In this document: piece after piece, positions 6,973-15,134 of the stretch
Numbering within the stretch: position 1 is the first letter of the stretch
Layout of the letters: each line of letters opens with the position of its first letter
Virus record (IMG/VR): IMGVR_UViG_3300020172_005183
Location: 1 to 23,476 of that record
DNA length: 23,476 nt
Source of the DNA: a virus
Strand: one strand, 5' to 3'
Program-made: the position numbers and the translations under genes
The notes under the pieces: generated by a model
Told to the model about the DNA's origin: nothing
Databases searched by the model: none
Seen by the model: the letters and a program-made list of their open reading frames with translations, nothing else

Positions 6973-8427
6973 ATGTCATCTAATATTTTATGGGGCATAA
7001 ATGACTCATCGCATGATGCCGCGCTAAGTGTTTTAGTAGACGGTAAAATATGTTTTGCTGCTCATGCGGAACGCTACAACAAGGTGAAGAATTCATTTCA
7101 CATATCTAAAGATTTGATTGATGATGCTATGTCATACGGGCATCCCTCTGCAATTGCCTATTTTGAGAAAAGGTTAAAGAAAAGAATTAGACGCATACTT
7201 TTTGGCGGCATCAATGGTGACTACGGAAATCTTTATACAGATAAATTTCCTGAGTTATCAACTGTCCCTGAACATCAATTCTCACACCACTATTCGCACG
7301 CTGCGGCTGGTTATTATACGTCACAATTTGATGCTGCAACAATTGTCGTAATTGATGCGATTGGGGAGTTTGAGACAGCATCCATTTGGGAGGCACGCGG
7401 AGAGTCAATCAAACGTATTTTTTCCTTAAAATATCCTGTTTCTTTTGGTCTTTTTTATAGTGCATTCACTCACTTGGTAGGGTTGGAGCCGGGCAAGGAA
7501 GAATACATACTGATGGGTATGTCAGCATTTGGGGACCCCCGTAAGTACGGGGAGCGAGTTGGTAGTTACTTCCCATCATTTGCTAATCAACCACATAACT
7601 TGCATCGAGGAGTGCCCAAATGGGGGGAGGTGTTCGACGATGATGACAAGTGTGATATTGCAGCAGCAACACAATCCGTGTATGAAAAAAGACTATTAGA
7701 ATTTATGAGATTTGCTAAAACTATTACATCATCTAATAATCTTGTATTCATGGGAGGGTGCGCCCTGAATTGCAAAGCCAACTCGCTTTTAATGGGTGAA
7801 TGGGGAAAAATCTGGATTATGCCCAATCCTGGAGATGCTGGTTCAAGCCTTGGGGCCGCACTTGCGCTTCATGGTGGACACGTGGAGTGGAATGGTCCGT
7901 ACTTGGGTAAAAACATCTCCCAGACATACCCAGTCGGTGAAATAATTAAAGAACTCCAGAACTCCGGCATTGTTGGAATAGCTTCAGGTAGTGCTGAATT
8001 TGGTCCTCGGGCTCTTGGGAATAGAAGCATCCTTGCAGACCCGCGAAACGCTCTTAATAAAAATATTGTAAATGAAATAAAAAAACGTGAAAAATTCCGT
8101 CCGTTTGCTCCGGTGATTATGGAGGAGTTCTCACATGAATGGTTCGATATGGATGGTTCATCACCGTATATGCAATATGCGGTAAGGTGCAAAAAACCGC
8201 ACCTAATTCCTGCTGTTGTTCATGCTGACGGAACTAGCCGAGTTCAGACCGTAAACAAGGAGCAGCATGCTGGACTGTATGGGGTGCTGGAGCGCTGGCA
8301 CTCCATTACCGGCATTCCCATACTACTTAATACCAGTTTAAATATAAAAAATCAGCCTTTACTTAACGACATGAAAGATGTTGAATTGTGGAGGCGTGAC
8401 AATCCTGACGTATGTCTGCTTACCTGA
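6973..8427 (+). CDS. Carbamoyltransferase, NodU/CmcH family
   Basis: A 484-residue protein with a good Shine-Dalgarno (GAGGA, 6964-6968) before ATG 6973. The N-terminal Kae1-like half has SSHDAALS (12-19), AERYNKVKNS (32-41), SHHYSHAAAGYY (104-115, with the His residues of the family's metal/active site), VVIDAIGE (125-132) and GGCALNCKAN (261-270). The YrdC-like C-terminal half has GSAEFGPRALGNRS (339-352), ADPR and REKFRPFAP (372-380). Family members use carbamoyl phosphate and ATP to form a carbamoyl-adenylate and transfer the carbamoyl group to a hydroxyl on a sugar, antibiotic or nucleoside. It is somewhat shorter than the usual 540-580 residues and stops soon after the GIPILLNTSLN motif. 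It sits between the SGNH/oxygenase group and a run of oxygenases, so an acceptor hydroxyl made by one of them is a reasonable inference. Confidence 0.9.
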   Translation: MSSNILWGINDSSHDAALSVLVDGKICFAAHAERYNKVKNSFHISKDLIDDAMSYGHPSAIAYFEKRLKKRIRRILFGGINGDYGNLYTDKFPELSTVPEHQFSHHYSHAAAGYYTSQFDAATIVVIDAIGEFETASIWEARGESIKRIFSLKYPVSFGLFYSAFTHLVGLEPGKEEYILMGMSAFGDPRKYGERVGSYFPSFANQPHNLHRGVPKWGEVFDDDDKCDIAAATQSVYEKRLLEFMRFAKTITSSNNLVFMGGCALNCKANSLLMGEWGKIWIMPNPGDAGSSLGAALALHGGHVEWNGPYLGKNISQTYPVGEIIKELQNSGIVGIASGSAEFGPRALGNRSILADPRNALNKNIVNEIKKREKFRPFAPVIMEEFSHEWFDMDGSSPYMQYAVRCKKPHLIPAVVHADGTSRVQTVNKEQHAGLYGVLERWHSITGIPILLNTSLNIKNQPLLNDMKDVELWRRDNPDVCLLT

Positions 8428-8472
8428 TGCTTTTGTTTGAAGTGCTTAACATCTTCCTGTAGCATTAGGGTC

Positions 8473-9114
8473 ATGAACAATATTGCTAATGAGCAATCAC
8501 TGGTTAAATCTGGACACTTTGGCTCTAGTTCTGACAATATATTAATAATTGAAAACTTTGTTGAGCAACAAGACTTAGAGACTATTAATAAATTTTTTCC
8601 GCTGATAAATGAGTGGGAGAACGAAAAAGAAGATGAGTTTAACGAAGATGGAATCTGCATATATGATGCCTCGTATTGGCGAGACAGGATGTGTAGTGGG
8701 GAAATACTGAAACGCATTTCCCCGGAAATTTTTAATTTAGTAGATAAATATGTCAACAAGATGGCTACTGCTATTAGTGCGAAGTATGACGTAATGGTTT
8801 CATGCCGACCCCCTGTTCTTATCAGGTGGCTTCCGGGAAACAGTCAGTCTCCGCATGCGGATAAACAGCTGAACGACGGAACCCCAAATCCATTTCCCAC
8901 GTACGACCTTAATTCCGTCATATATTGGAATGAAGCATTTACAGGTGGGCAGATTTATTACCCCCAGCATGACGTAGAGGTGAAGATAAGCTCAGGGATG
9001 GCAGTTGCGCATCCAGGAGATATCAACTATCTTCATGGAGTACGTGAGATAACGTCTGGCGAACGCTGGACAACGCCATCCTTTTATACAATCACTAAAA
9101 TAGGGAGACAATAA
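8473..9114 (+). CDS. 2OG-Fe(II) oxygenase, prolyl-4-hydroxylase-like
   Basis: A 213-residue protein from the first ATG; a TTG at 8437 would add 12 residues without support. A weak AGGG precedes the ATG closely. Metal ligands are H128 and D130 (SPHADKQ) and H188 (YLHGV), with R198 ten residues later (SGERWTTPSFY). IYWNEAFTGGQIYYP (150-164) and ISSGMAVAHPGD (172-183) are the usual core strands. It is close to the minimal size of a single-domain oxygenase of this family. It opens a run of seven genes with overlapping or nearly abutting ends (8473-14797). A 45-base gap separates it from the carbamoyltransferase. The TAA overlaps the next ATG (TAATG). Confidence 0.88.
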   Translation: MNNIANEQSLVKSGHFGSSSDNILIIENFVEQQDLETINKFFPLINEWENEKEDEFNEDGICIYDASYWRDRMCSGEILKRISPEIFNLVDKYVNKMATAISAKYDVMVSCRPPVLIRWLPGNSQSPHADKQLNDGTPNPFPTYDLNSVIYWNEAFTGGQIYYPQHDVEVKISSGMAVAHPGDINYLHGVREITSGERWTTPSFYTITKIGRQ

Positions 9115-9809
9115 TGGAAGTAGCTGGATATATTGGTCATGAAAATGCCGGAATAGTTTTATACAAAAACGTGTGGCCAAGTGATGCCAATTTTGTTGAA
9201 CGTCTTGAGGCAGTTTTAGAGGATAGTCAGCATTCGCGGTATAAGTGGAGCCCTGCAATGGTCGGGGACCAAGAAATTATGAAAGATTACCGTGACTGCT
9301 TTGATTTCAAAATGCGCCAAGGCGAGATGCCAATAGCGGAACCTGGGTTTGAAGAGTTATCATCTGTCTATTTGGAAGTTATGAGTGGTGTACGGGAATG
9401 CATGGAGCACTATTCTGGTTTATACAACTTGAAACTTGGATACGAAGAGGCAACCAACTTCGTTAAGTACGGAGTTGGTCAGCACTTCTCTGTGCATCCA
9501 GATTCTGGTTTTTCCTATAGTTGCGCCGTTTCCAGTATTGGCTACATAGCTGACGGTTATGAAGGTGGAGAGTACTTCATGCCATATCAACAGCTCAAGT
9601 TTTTCCCAGAAAAGGGAGACTTAATCATGCACCCATCTGACTTCATTTATGCACACTCATCAATGCCGGTAACAAAAGGTACAAAGTATTCGGTAGTGAC
9701 CATGTATGACTACAACGACAGAAATCACCAAACTGGTTCGTATGGTTTAAACGTTGTTTCTCAAGCATCCACACTTCCAAATGTTAGTGGTCAGGTAGTA
9801 ACGGCTTAA
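9114..9809 (+). CDS. 2OG-Fe(II) oxygenase, prolyl-4-hydroxylase-like
   Basis: A 231-residue protein whose ATG overlaps the previous TAA. Metal ligands are H128 and D130 (SVHPDSG) and H181 (YAHSSM), with K191 ten residues later (KGTKYSVV). ADGYEGGEYFMPYQ (146-159) and PEKGDLIMHPSD (165-176) fit the core. The 2OG-binding residue is Lys, as in animal and algal prolyl 4-hydroxylases, whereas most oxygenases in this window have Arg. About 30 residues beyond the core (YDYNDRNHQTGSYG..) are Ser/Thr/Val-rich and unassigned. Substrate unknown. The next gene starts at the base after its stop. Confidence 0.87.
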   Translation: MEVAGYIGHENAGIVLYKNVWPSDANFVERLEAVLEDSQHSRYKWSPAMVGDQEIMKDYRDCFDFKMRQGEMPIAEPGFEELSSVYLEVMSGVRECMEHYSGLYNLKLGYEEATNFVKYGVGQHFSVHPDSGFSYSCAVSSIGYIADGYEGGEYFMPYQQLKFFPEKGDLIMHPSDFIYAHSSMPVTKGTKYSVVTMYDYNDRNHQTGSYGLNVVSQASTLPNVSGQVVTA

Positions 9810-10535
9810 ATGGATGTAACCCTGACTAGAACACATCAAAACCCACCAGTTATTCGTCAATCCACCGTTAGAAGAGATTGGATGGATGACACATATAACA
9901 AGCATGCGTATAAGTGCCTCCCTATGACGGAAGCAAATATAGCCGGGTGGGAAATGGTTCTGCAACAGGACGTTGTTGTTCAATGGGATGGTGGTCTTTC
10001 TGTTCCACGAGTTCTTTCTGGTGAATTTGCAACATTCTCTACTGGTGGACAGGAATACCAGCGTGCAATAGTTATGCCCAGCATCGTTGGAATTATGTCA
10101 TTCACTACTGGATGGACATTTTCTACTCCAGAGAATGTGTGGACATGGATATCGGGTTCGCCAAACTATTTTGTAGACGGAGCTGTTCCTTTGTCTGCGA
10201 CTATTCCAAGCGACTGGTGGCCGGATGAGTTCAACATGAATTGGAAGATTACCAAAATTGGAGAACCAGTAACTTTTAGTGCTGGTATGCCATTCATGTT
10301 TTTTCAGTTTTACGATATTTCGACTATGCCATCGGTCAGGTTTAAAGTTGACAATTACTGGGACAAGCCAGAACTCATGGACAGTAGAGCTGCGTACGGT
10401 GCAGCAAAGATGAAAAAACTACACGATGAGCCATGGACTTGGATGGGTGGAATACGTAGCGGTTTGAATGAAAACGGAGAACGCATAGGACCACGCCATG
10501 AAGGCCATATTAAGCTTGAGGAACCAATTCAATGA
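9810..10535 (+). CDS. DUF6065-like protein
   Basis: A 241-residue protein beginning directly after the previous stop. From memory it matches the pattern of DUF6065: a start like THQNPPVIRQSTVRRDWMD (8-26), then HAYKCLPMTEANIAGWE (32-48), QWDGG (58-62), GIMSFTTGWTFSTPE (94-108) and FNMNWKITK (141-149), with the FSAGMPFMFFQFYD stretch (156-169). The family's biochemical role is, to my knowledge, unknown. It is rich in Trp, Pro and aromatic residues and has no signal or membrane segment. It lies between oxygenases with no gaps (its TGA overlaps the next ATG), so it is probably a partner in the same process. The family call should be tested by a profile search. Confidence 0.6.
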   Translation: MDVTLTRTHQNPPVIRQSTVRRDWMDDTYNKHAYKCLPMTEANIAGWEMVLQQDVVVQWDGGLSVPRVLSGEFATFSTGGQEYQRAIVMPSIVGIMSFTTGWTFSTPENVWTWISGSPNYFVDGAVPLSATIPSDWWPDEFNMNWKITKIGEPVTFSAGMPFMFFQFYDISTMPSVRFKVDNYWDKPELMDSRAAYGAAKMKKLHDEPWTWMGGIRSGLNENGERIGPRHEGHIKLEEPIQ

Positions 10536-12118
10536 AGAAGCTAAAGGGTGGAATAGCCGCAGGCTTGCGTCTTGGGAATCTTGGATTTAAGGTTAGGGGA
10601 GTCAGTGCTGCACAAATCATTGAAGATTCTGACTATTTTGCCGAAATATTAATACGAAATAAGATGATTGGGTTCAAGGATGTGAACCCGACAAATGACG
10701 AGTTCGTTAAGATAATGCAGAATATATATAGAGGAGACAATGATTACTCCGCTCTTCGCCCTGGTCTACTGACAGACCAGCAACATCAAGGAAATAAAAA
10801 CACTCAAGTAGATGATGTTGAGTGGTTTATAAATTCTCAATGGCATATGGACAATCCATTTTTAGAAGAAGTACCTTCATACACTGGGTTGAGAATGGAC
10901 AAGTTTACGTGCTCTCCAAATGTTGGGCAAACCCACATATACAGTCTTGTTAATGCCTATAGAGACTGCCCAGAGCATATTAAGCCATATCTGGAAGATG
11001 CGTATTTCGTTAATGGGACAGGTTTCGTTGGTGATGACTTTAGTTCGCTCCCATTGCATCCAGCGCTACGCACGCATCCGGCCACTGGTGAAACAATGCT
11101 GTTTTGGTCTGGTCATGATATGCGGCTACCGAATGGCGAAGAGCAAGCATGGTTTAGCGACTTAAAGGGATATATGCAAAATCAACTGCTGTCTCCTGAG
11201 TTGCGTTATTCGTGGGAGTGGCGTCAGGGAGACTTGGTTATTTGGGATAACAGAGCTGTATTGCATTCATTTTCCCCAGGTTGGTCACATGACCAAAGAA
11301 TCTTTACGAGATGCGAAGTTGGAAAGGAAAAACCAACTTATGAGCCAAATCGAAAAATAATAGTTAATGAAGATTTTGGTGATACGTGGCGCAAAGAAGG
11401 CGTTGAAAAAGACATAACAGTCGGGCCAAATCCAGACCACATACCACTTGTGTTCACAAAAGGAATATATGCACTCTCGGAGTATGCAGACTTATTTCAA
11501 AAAGTAACTTTATTCGTATATTCCGATGACGGAACAATTGGTGAAGATGTAAATGCTTTTAAAAACGAAATCAATAATGATGATTTTAGGGTAGTAACTG
11601 TTGTGCCGTGGGCACCAGCAACTGAACCCTCATTTACATATGACAAGATGAATAGATTTTCTAAGGCTTATTTAGATAACCAGCAAGTAGTCGGGCAAAA
11701 GTTTTTGTTCACACAAAATGGTGACCTGGAGAGAGCTTTTGCTGCAGATGAAGATTTATTCAGAACAGAGCCGTATGAAGATGGCAGGCCAGCTCCGCTT
11801 CCGCTTGTTAGGACCCTTCTGGAAATGCACCCAGACATGCGCCACGCAGGGCATGCTTGGCACTACCCGTGTTGGTTTCCGCATCAACGGAACTTGAAGT
11901 TTCGTCCGTGGGATTGGCATAATCTTTCATTTTTTGAATATGAACAATTTAATGGGGGACCCCCTCCTTTTGATTTTCTTGTTCAGTTTGCTGTGGATAC
12001 GGTTTATGGGTGCTTCAATCACATCGATACCGATAGTGAACGCCGACGCATTATTGAAGCGATAATTGACTACATGCAGTACATGTTGGAGCTGGGGGAG
12101 CATGAGCGCGATAGGTGA
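10532..12118 (+). CDS. TauD/TfdA-like 2OG-Fe(II) dioxygenase with ~230-residue C-terminal extension
   Basis: A 528-residue protein overlapping DUF6065 by ATGA. Residues 1-280 are TauD/TfdA-like: H105 and D107 (QWHMDN), the hallmark HPALRTHPATGE (176-187), GDLVIWDNRAVLHS (233-246) with H245, then R256 and R260 at +11 and +15. That spacing matches E. coli TauD (H255, R266, R270). TauD relatives hydroxylate small molecules such as taurine, amino acids and alkyl sulfonates. Residues from about 300 on are a separate region I do not recognise: it begins HIPLVFTKGIYALSEYADLF, includes VTLFVYSDDG, and holds a block rich in His, Trp and Pro (HAGHAWHYPCWFPHQRN). It is nearly twice the usual length of about 280-300, so this is probably a two-domain fusion. 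Confidence 0.85.
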   Translation: MKKLKGGIAAGLRLGNLGFKVRGVSAAQIIEDSDYFAEILIRNKMIGFKDVNPTNDEFVKIMQNIYRGDNDYSALRPGLLTDQQHQGNKNTQVDDVEWFINSQWHMDNPFLEEVPSYTGLRMDKFTCSPNVGQTHIYSLVNAYRDCPEHIKPYLEDAYFVNGTGFVGDDFSSLPLHPALRTHPATGETMLFWSGHDMRLPNGEEQAWFSDLKGYMQNQLLSPELRYSWEWRQGDLVIWDNRAVLHSFSPGWSHDQRIFTRCEVGKEKPTYEPNRKIIVNEDFGDTWRKEGVEKDITVGPNPDHIPLVFTKGIYALSEYADLFQKVTLFVYSDDGTIGEDVNAFKNEINNDDFRVVTVVPWAPATEPSFTYDKMNRFSKAYLDNQQVVGQKFLFTQNGDLERAFAADEDLFRTEPYEDGRPAPLPLVRTLLEMHPDMRHAGHAWHYPCWFPHQRNLKFRPWDWHNLSFFEYEQFNGGPPPFDFLVQFAVDTVYGCFNHIDTDSERRRIIEAIIDYMQYMLELGEHERDR

Positions 12119-12911
12119 ACATCTTGGAGGTGGTGTTGTTATTTACCGCAACGCCTTTAACCTCGACTGGGAGTGGATGCGAAATTTTTGTCATTCGACA
12201 TTGCTAGAAGAGCGCAATACCATGTATTCACCTGGCGTAGACCCAATAACTGGTGAAGATGGATACATAAATAAAAGTAATTACTTTTTTAAAAAAGATT
12301 CTATTGAAGTAATGCCGTGGAGAGGTAGCCTCATTCATCAAAACGGCGATACTAAAGTCCAGGAGACGATTGACTATCTGGAGAGGGCTAAGGATGAATG
12401 CCTACAGGACTATTTGCATAAATTTCCACTTGCTGGAAAATGTATTTGGTGGCGCATCCGTGGACACATAGTTGCCTACCCAAAGGGTTCATTTCTCGGA
12501 CTACATGCGGACATTCAGACAGAGTACGAATTTGGGAAGCCTCACCCCAAGGACCAATTAGCAACCAGAAATATTGTGTCCGTTGTTGCTTATATGAACG
12601 ACTGTGTTGATAGCTCAGACGAGCTGGATGGTACAAATTTCACTGGCGGGCTTCATTACTTTAACTACTTAGACATAACCATAAAGCCTCAAAAGGGTTC
12701 AATAATATTTTTTCCGTCAAACTACGTTGCTGCGCATGAGGTGCAACCCGTAACAGATGGAATGAGATACTCGTATTTGGGGTGGTACTGCCAGGGAACA
12801 CCGAATTCAGAAGTTCTAGAAAACGTCGTAGACCCAGTCGCCCAGCCGGAAGCAGCTCGAAAGTCATCAAACGTATATATGCCAACCGGCTATAAGTTAA
12901 CGGAGTCGTAG
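12102..12911 (+). CDS. 2OG-Fe(II) oxygenase (WW-RGH subgroup)
   Basis: A 269-residue protein from the ATG at 12102, overlapping the previous gene by 17 bases; GGGGGAG lies just before the ATG. Metal ligands are H135 and D137 (GLHADIQ) and H212 (AAHEV), with R222 ten residues on (DGMRYSYLGWY). It shares IWWRIRGHIVAYPKG (115-129) and IIFFPSNYVAAHEV (201-214) with the oxygenase at 17383-18357 (IWWKARGHVLKYLPG, VVFFPANYVGSHAV) and, more weakly, with the C-terminal domain of the next gene. These three form a subgroup. The HAD-to-strand loop is longer than in the other copies (EYEFGKPHPKDQ). Substrate unknown. The TAG overlaps the next GTG start (TAGTG). Confidence 0.87.
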   Translation: MSAIGEHLGGGVVIYRNAFNLDWEWMRNFCHSTLLEERNTMYSPGVDPITGEDGYINKSNYFFKKDSIEVMPWRGSLIHQNGDTKVQETIDYLERAKDECLQDYLHKFPLAGKCIWWRIRGHIVAYPKGSFLGLHADIQTEYEFGKPHPKDQLATRNIVSVVAYMNDCVDSSDELDGTNFTGGLHYFNYLDITIKPQKGSIIFFPSNYVAAHEVQPVTDGMRYSYLGWYCQGTPNSEVLENVVDPVAQPEAARKSSNVYMPTGYKLTES

Positions 12912-14107
12912 TGTCAATAAAAGTAGGAATTCTCAATACGGGTAAAATGGGGGCTTCGTTAGCGAGGGCGGCAAAAGATAATGGGTGTGAAGTTTTCTGG
13001 GCATCAGAGGGTCGCTCTACTGAAAGCAAGAGCAGGGCACATGAGCTTGCGCTTCATGATGCTGTAACCATAGAAAATATGTGCTCAGTCTGCGATGTGA
13101 TTATTTCAATATGCATGGGTTCCGGTGTGATGCCAAATGCTTTGAACGTTGTTTCTGGTGGATTTAATGGTACGTATGTTGACGCAAACCACATAGGTGA
13201 TGTTTCTCACGAAAATCACTTAAAAAATATAATCGAAGATGCTGGAATTAGTTACGTAGATGCATCGATATATGGCTGGCCGTACCCTCACGAACAAAAT
13301 CCGGATTCTGAAAGAACTCTTTATCTGTCTGGAGGTAAAGCAAATGACGTTAAATCAATATTTCACGGATATATCTTTGATTGTGAAGTAACGGAAATGT
13401 CTGCAAAAGGGGTCAAACGCCAGAGAGAGATAGCTGACAGAGCAGACTGCGCACCACACATTGACCACGGTTATGGGATAGTTGAGTTCCCTAGAATAAT
13501 GCAAATAGAGGATATCTTTATTGATTCCTACATGCAGCGCAGGGAGATTTCTGAGCCACAGGATTATTACGTTGACGAAGAGGGTTTTTATGTAAACCGT
13601 GGCGGCTATAGGTTTACGAAAGAGCACGTAGATAAAGCACCAAGAAGATATTTGAATTTAACGCCTGATGGATGTCCGCAGGAAGATATTGATTTTCACG
13701 CAAAAATCGAAGCCGAGATATCTAAGTGTATAAACGCCTACAGAGGGATATACCCCGAAGTTTATGACTGCGTCAGATGGAGGACGGATGCTCATATTGC
13801 CGCATATCCATCCGGAGCTGGCATGGGTGTACATCATGATAATTCAATCGGAAGTGCCGGAAAGAGCGAAAATCCAATATTCAATGTTCTTTCGCTATCA
13901 TTAGTGCTAAGCGACAGGTGTGAAGGCGGGGAGTTAGAGATGAAATATATAAATAAAGCATTTAAACCACAAAAAGGCACTGTAATCATTTATCCAGCAA
14001 GTTTTCTTGGTAGCCATGCGGTATCAAAAGTAGAATCTGGACTTAGAATTTCATATCTAGAATTCTTTGGACACGGCACCGTTAGTGGCCAGACTAAGCC
14101 GATTTGA
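12911..14107 (+). CDS. Fusion: NAD(P)-binding Rossmann (beta-hydroxyacid dehydrogenase-type) domain plus 2OG-Fe(II) oxygenase
   Basis: A 398-residue protein with a GTG start inside the previous stop. Residues 3-150 look like the N-terminal domain of 6-phosphogluconate/3-hydroxyisobutyrate dehydrogenases: VGILNTGKMGASLARAA (5-21, with G6, G11, G14), then CDVIISICMGSG (61-72), GTYVDANHIG (87-96) and DASIYGWPYP (117-126). The helical C-terminal domain and catalytic lysine of those enzymes are not visible. Residues 250-398 form an oxygenase core: H308 and D310 (GVHHDNS), H369 (GSHAV) and R379 (SGLRISYLEF). About 100 linker residues lie between. The oxygenase half belongs with the 12102 and 17383 copies. 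It could couple an oxidoreduction to hydroxylation, or the Rossmann part could only bind a ligand. No frameshift is needed: it is one continuous frame. Confidence 0.8.
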   Translation: MSIKVGILNTGKMGASLARAAKDNGCEVFWASEGRSTESKSRAHELALHDAVTIENMCSVCDVIISICMGSGVMPNALNVVSGGFNGTYVDANHIGDVSHENHLKNIIEDAGISYVDASIYGWPYPHEQNPDSERTLYLSGGKANDVKSIFHGYIFDCEVTEMSAKGVKRQREIADRADCAPHIDHGYGIVEFPRIMQIEDIFIDSYMQRREISEPQDYYVDEEGFYVNRGGYRFTKEHVDKAPRRYLNLTPDGCPQEDIDFHAKIEAEISKCINAYRGIYPEVYDCVRWRTDAHIAAYPSGAGMGVHHDNSIGSAGKSENPIFNVLSLSLVLSDRCEGGELEMKYINKAFKPQKGTVIIYPASFLGSHAVSKVESGLRISYLEFFGHGTVSGQTKPI

Positions 14108-14119
14108 TAAATTATATAT

Positions 14120-14797
14120 ATGAAAGTTATAGACGAATTTCTCAGTGACGAAATATGCAATTCAATAGTTAATGACAAATCATTTTTCCCAATGTCCATG
14201 GGGAGCGATGAACGAATTGCTTCAGAAATTAACTCATACCATAGTGAGCAGGCTGACTGCTTTGCTCCGTATATGTTCTGGGATGGTTGGGGTAGGTCTG
14301 AGCCAAAATCACTAAAACAGTTAGTCGTGAAGCATATTTGGGAAAATAACTTGCCGTTTCCAGTTGACGAGCTTTGTGGTTTTGAATATTGGACTAGAAC
14401 ATTTAATCAGCGTCAATTTCTTGGTCCACATGTAGACGAAGATACATTTAGGTACGCAAAGACTAAAATTTTGACAGGTCCGCAGATTGGCTGCGTTTAT
14501 TACGGGCCAGAAACAGATACTGGCAATGGTGGGTTTCTGGAGATATATCCTCACAAAATAGATGACTATACAGAAAACGCTCTTGAATCAAGTCATGTTG
14601 GTGAATTACTCGTTGACATATCAGAGCGCGAACGTATCTCATGTAAGCCCAATAGATTGATAATTTTTGATGCTGGACACGTGCTTCACGGTACAACTCC
14701 AATGATTTCAGGCCAAAGAAATGTAATGATTGTAAATGTTTGGCACCGAGACCTCCCCCCAACAGCGCTTGACACTGGTGATTTTTACTACGAATAG
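14120..14797 (+). CDS. 2OG-Fe(II) oxygenase
   Basis: A 225-residue protein, ATG 12 bases after the previous stop in an AT-rich gap with no obvious Shine-Dalgarno. Metal ligands are H104 and D106 (GPHVDED) and H190 (VLHGT), with R200 ten residues later (SGQRNVMIVNVWH). KPNRLIIFDAGH (176-187) replaces the usual AGDxxxFP strand, and the spacing between HxD and the distal His is longer (84 residues), with a loop GPETDTGNGGFLEIYP (129-144). This is a more distant member than the other single-domain copies. It ends the run of closely packed genes that began at 8473. Confidence 0.85.
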   Translation: MKVIDEFLSDEICNSIVNDKSFFPMSMGSDERIASEINSYHSEQADCFAPYMFWDGWGRSEPKSLKQLVVKHIWENNLPFPVDELCGFEYWTRTFNQRQFLGPHVDEDTFRYAKTKILTGPQIGCVYYGPETDTGNGGFLEIYPHKIDDYTENALESSHVGELLVDISERERISCKPNRLIIFDAGHVLHGTTPMISGQRNVMIVNVWHRDLPPTALDTGDFYYE

Positions 14798-14816
14798 TAG
14801 AAAAATTGTAGTAAAA
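14783..14816 (+). other. Inverted repeat at end of oxygenase run
   Basis: TTTTACTAC (14783-14791) and its reverse complement GTAGTAAAA (14808-14816) flank a 16-base spacer, spanning the stop codon of the preceding gene. The arms are AT-rich, so the hairpin would be weak. It lies between two gene runs, just upstream of the TTG-start gene, and could be a weak terminator, an operator or chance. The TAAAAT at 14812-14817 also resembles a -10 box, without a good -35. Confidence 0.3.
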
Positions 14817-14847
14817 TACTGATGTCCGCTTATTGCAATCCGTAACT

Positions 14848-14853
14848 AGGAGA
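14848..14853 (+). promoter_or_regulatory. Ribosome binding site AGGAGA selecting a TTG start
   Basis: AGGAGA lies 5 bases before the TTG at 14859. No ATG or GTG in that frame is equally well placed, so this site decides the start of the 86-residue gene. Confidence 0.6.
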
Positions 14854-14858
14854 ATAAA

Positions 14859-15119
14859 TTGTCTACATTTAATATAAGCAACATAGTTCCAGCGGAATCA
14901 AGAAAAGAAATCCTGCAAAGAGCCTTGGAACAGGCTAGTTCAGAAGTTTTTAGAATCGCATTCGACCTATTGATAGACCCAGATACCGTAACCGAGGGCT
15001 GGAAAGCATCTGATTCTGGAGTCGAAGAAGGCCATTTTCTATGGGGTAGTGCTGTATTGCTTGAGTTTCATCTGAATAGGTATTTTTCAGCGAAGAAACA
15101 ACTAGAAGCTCTTTCCTGA
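14859..15119 (+). CDS. Small unknown protein, 86 residues (related to the next gene)
   Basis: TTG start with a good Shine-Dalgarno. The product is acidic and mostly helical by composition. It contains FDLLIDPDTVTEGWKASDSG, which parallels FELCESLGINPNSVSETWKK in the next protein, followed in both by an acidic D.G.EE stretch and later by LEFHL / LEYHI. I therefore read the two as members of one small family, the second with an added zinc-ribbon-like tail. No membrane segment or signal. Function unknown; it is not recognised as any named family. Confidence 0.65.
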   Translation: MSTFNISNIVPAESRKEILQRALEQASSEVFRIAFDLLIDPDTVTEGWKASDSGVEEGHFLWGSAVLLEFHLNRYFSAKKQLEALS

Positions 15120-15134
15120 GAAAGGGTCTATATC

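Noticed and set aside
8437-8472. TTG start giving 12 extra residues to the oxygenase
   Set aside because: No ribosome binding site is better placed, and the added residues have no similarity to the family start.
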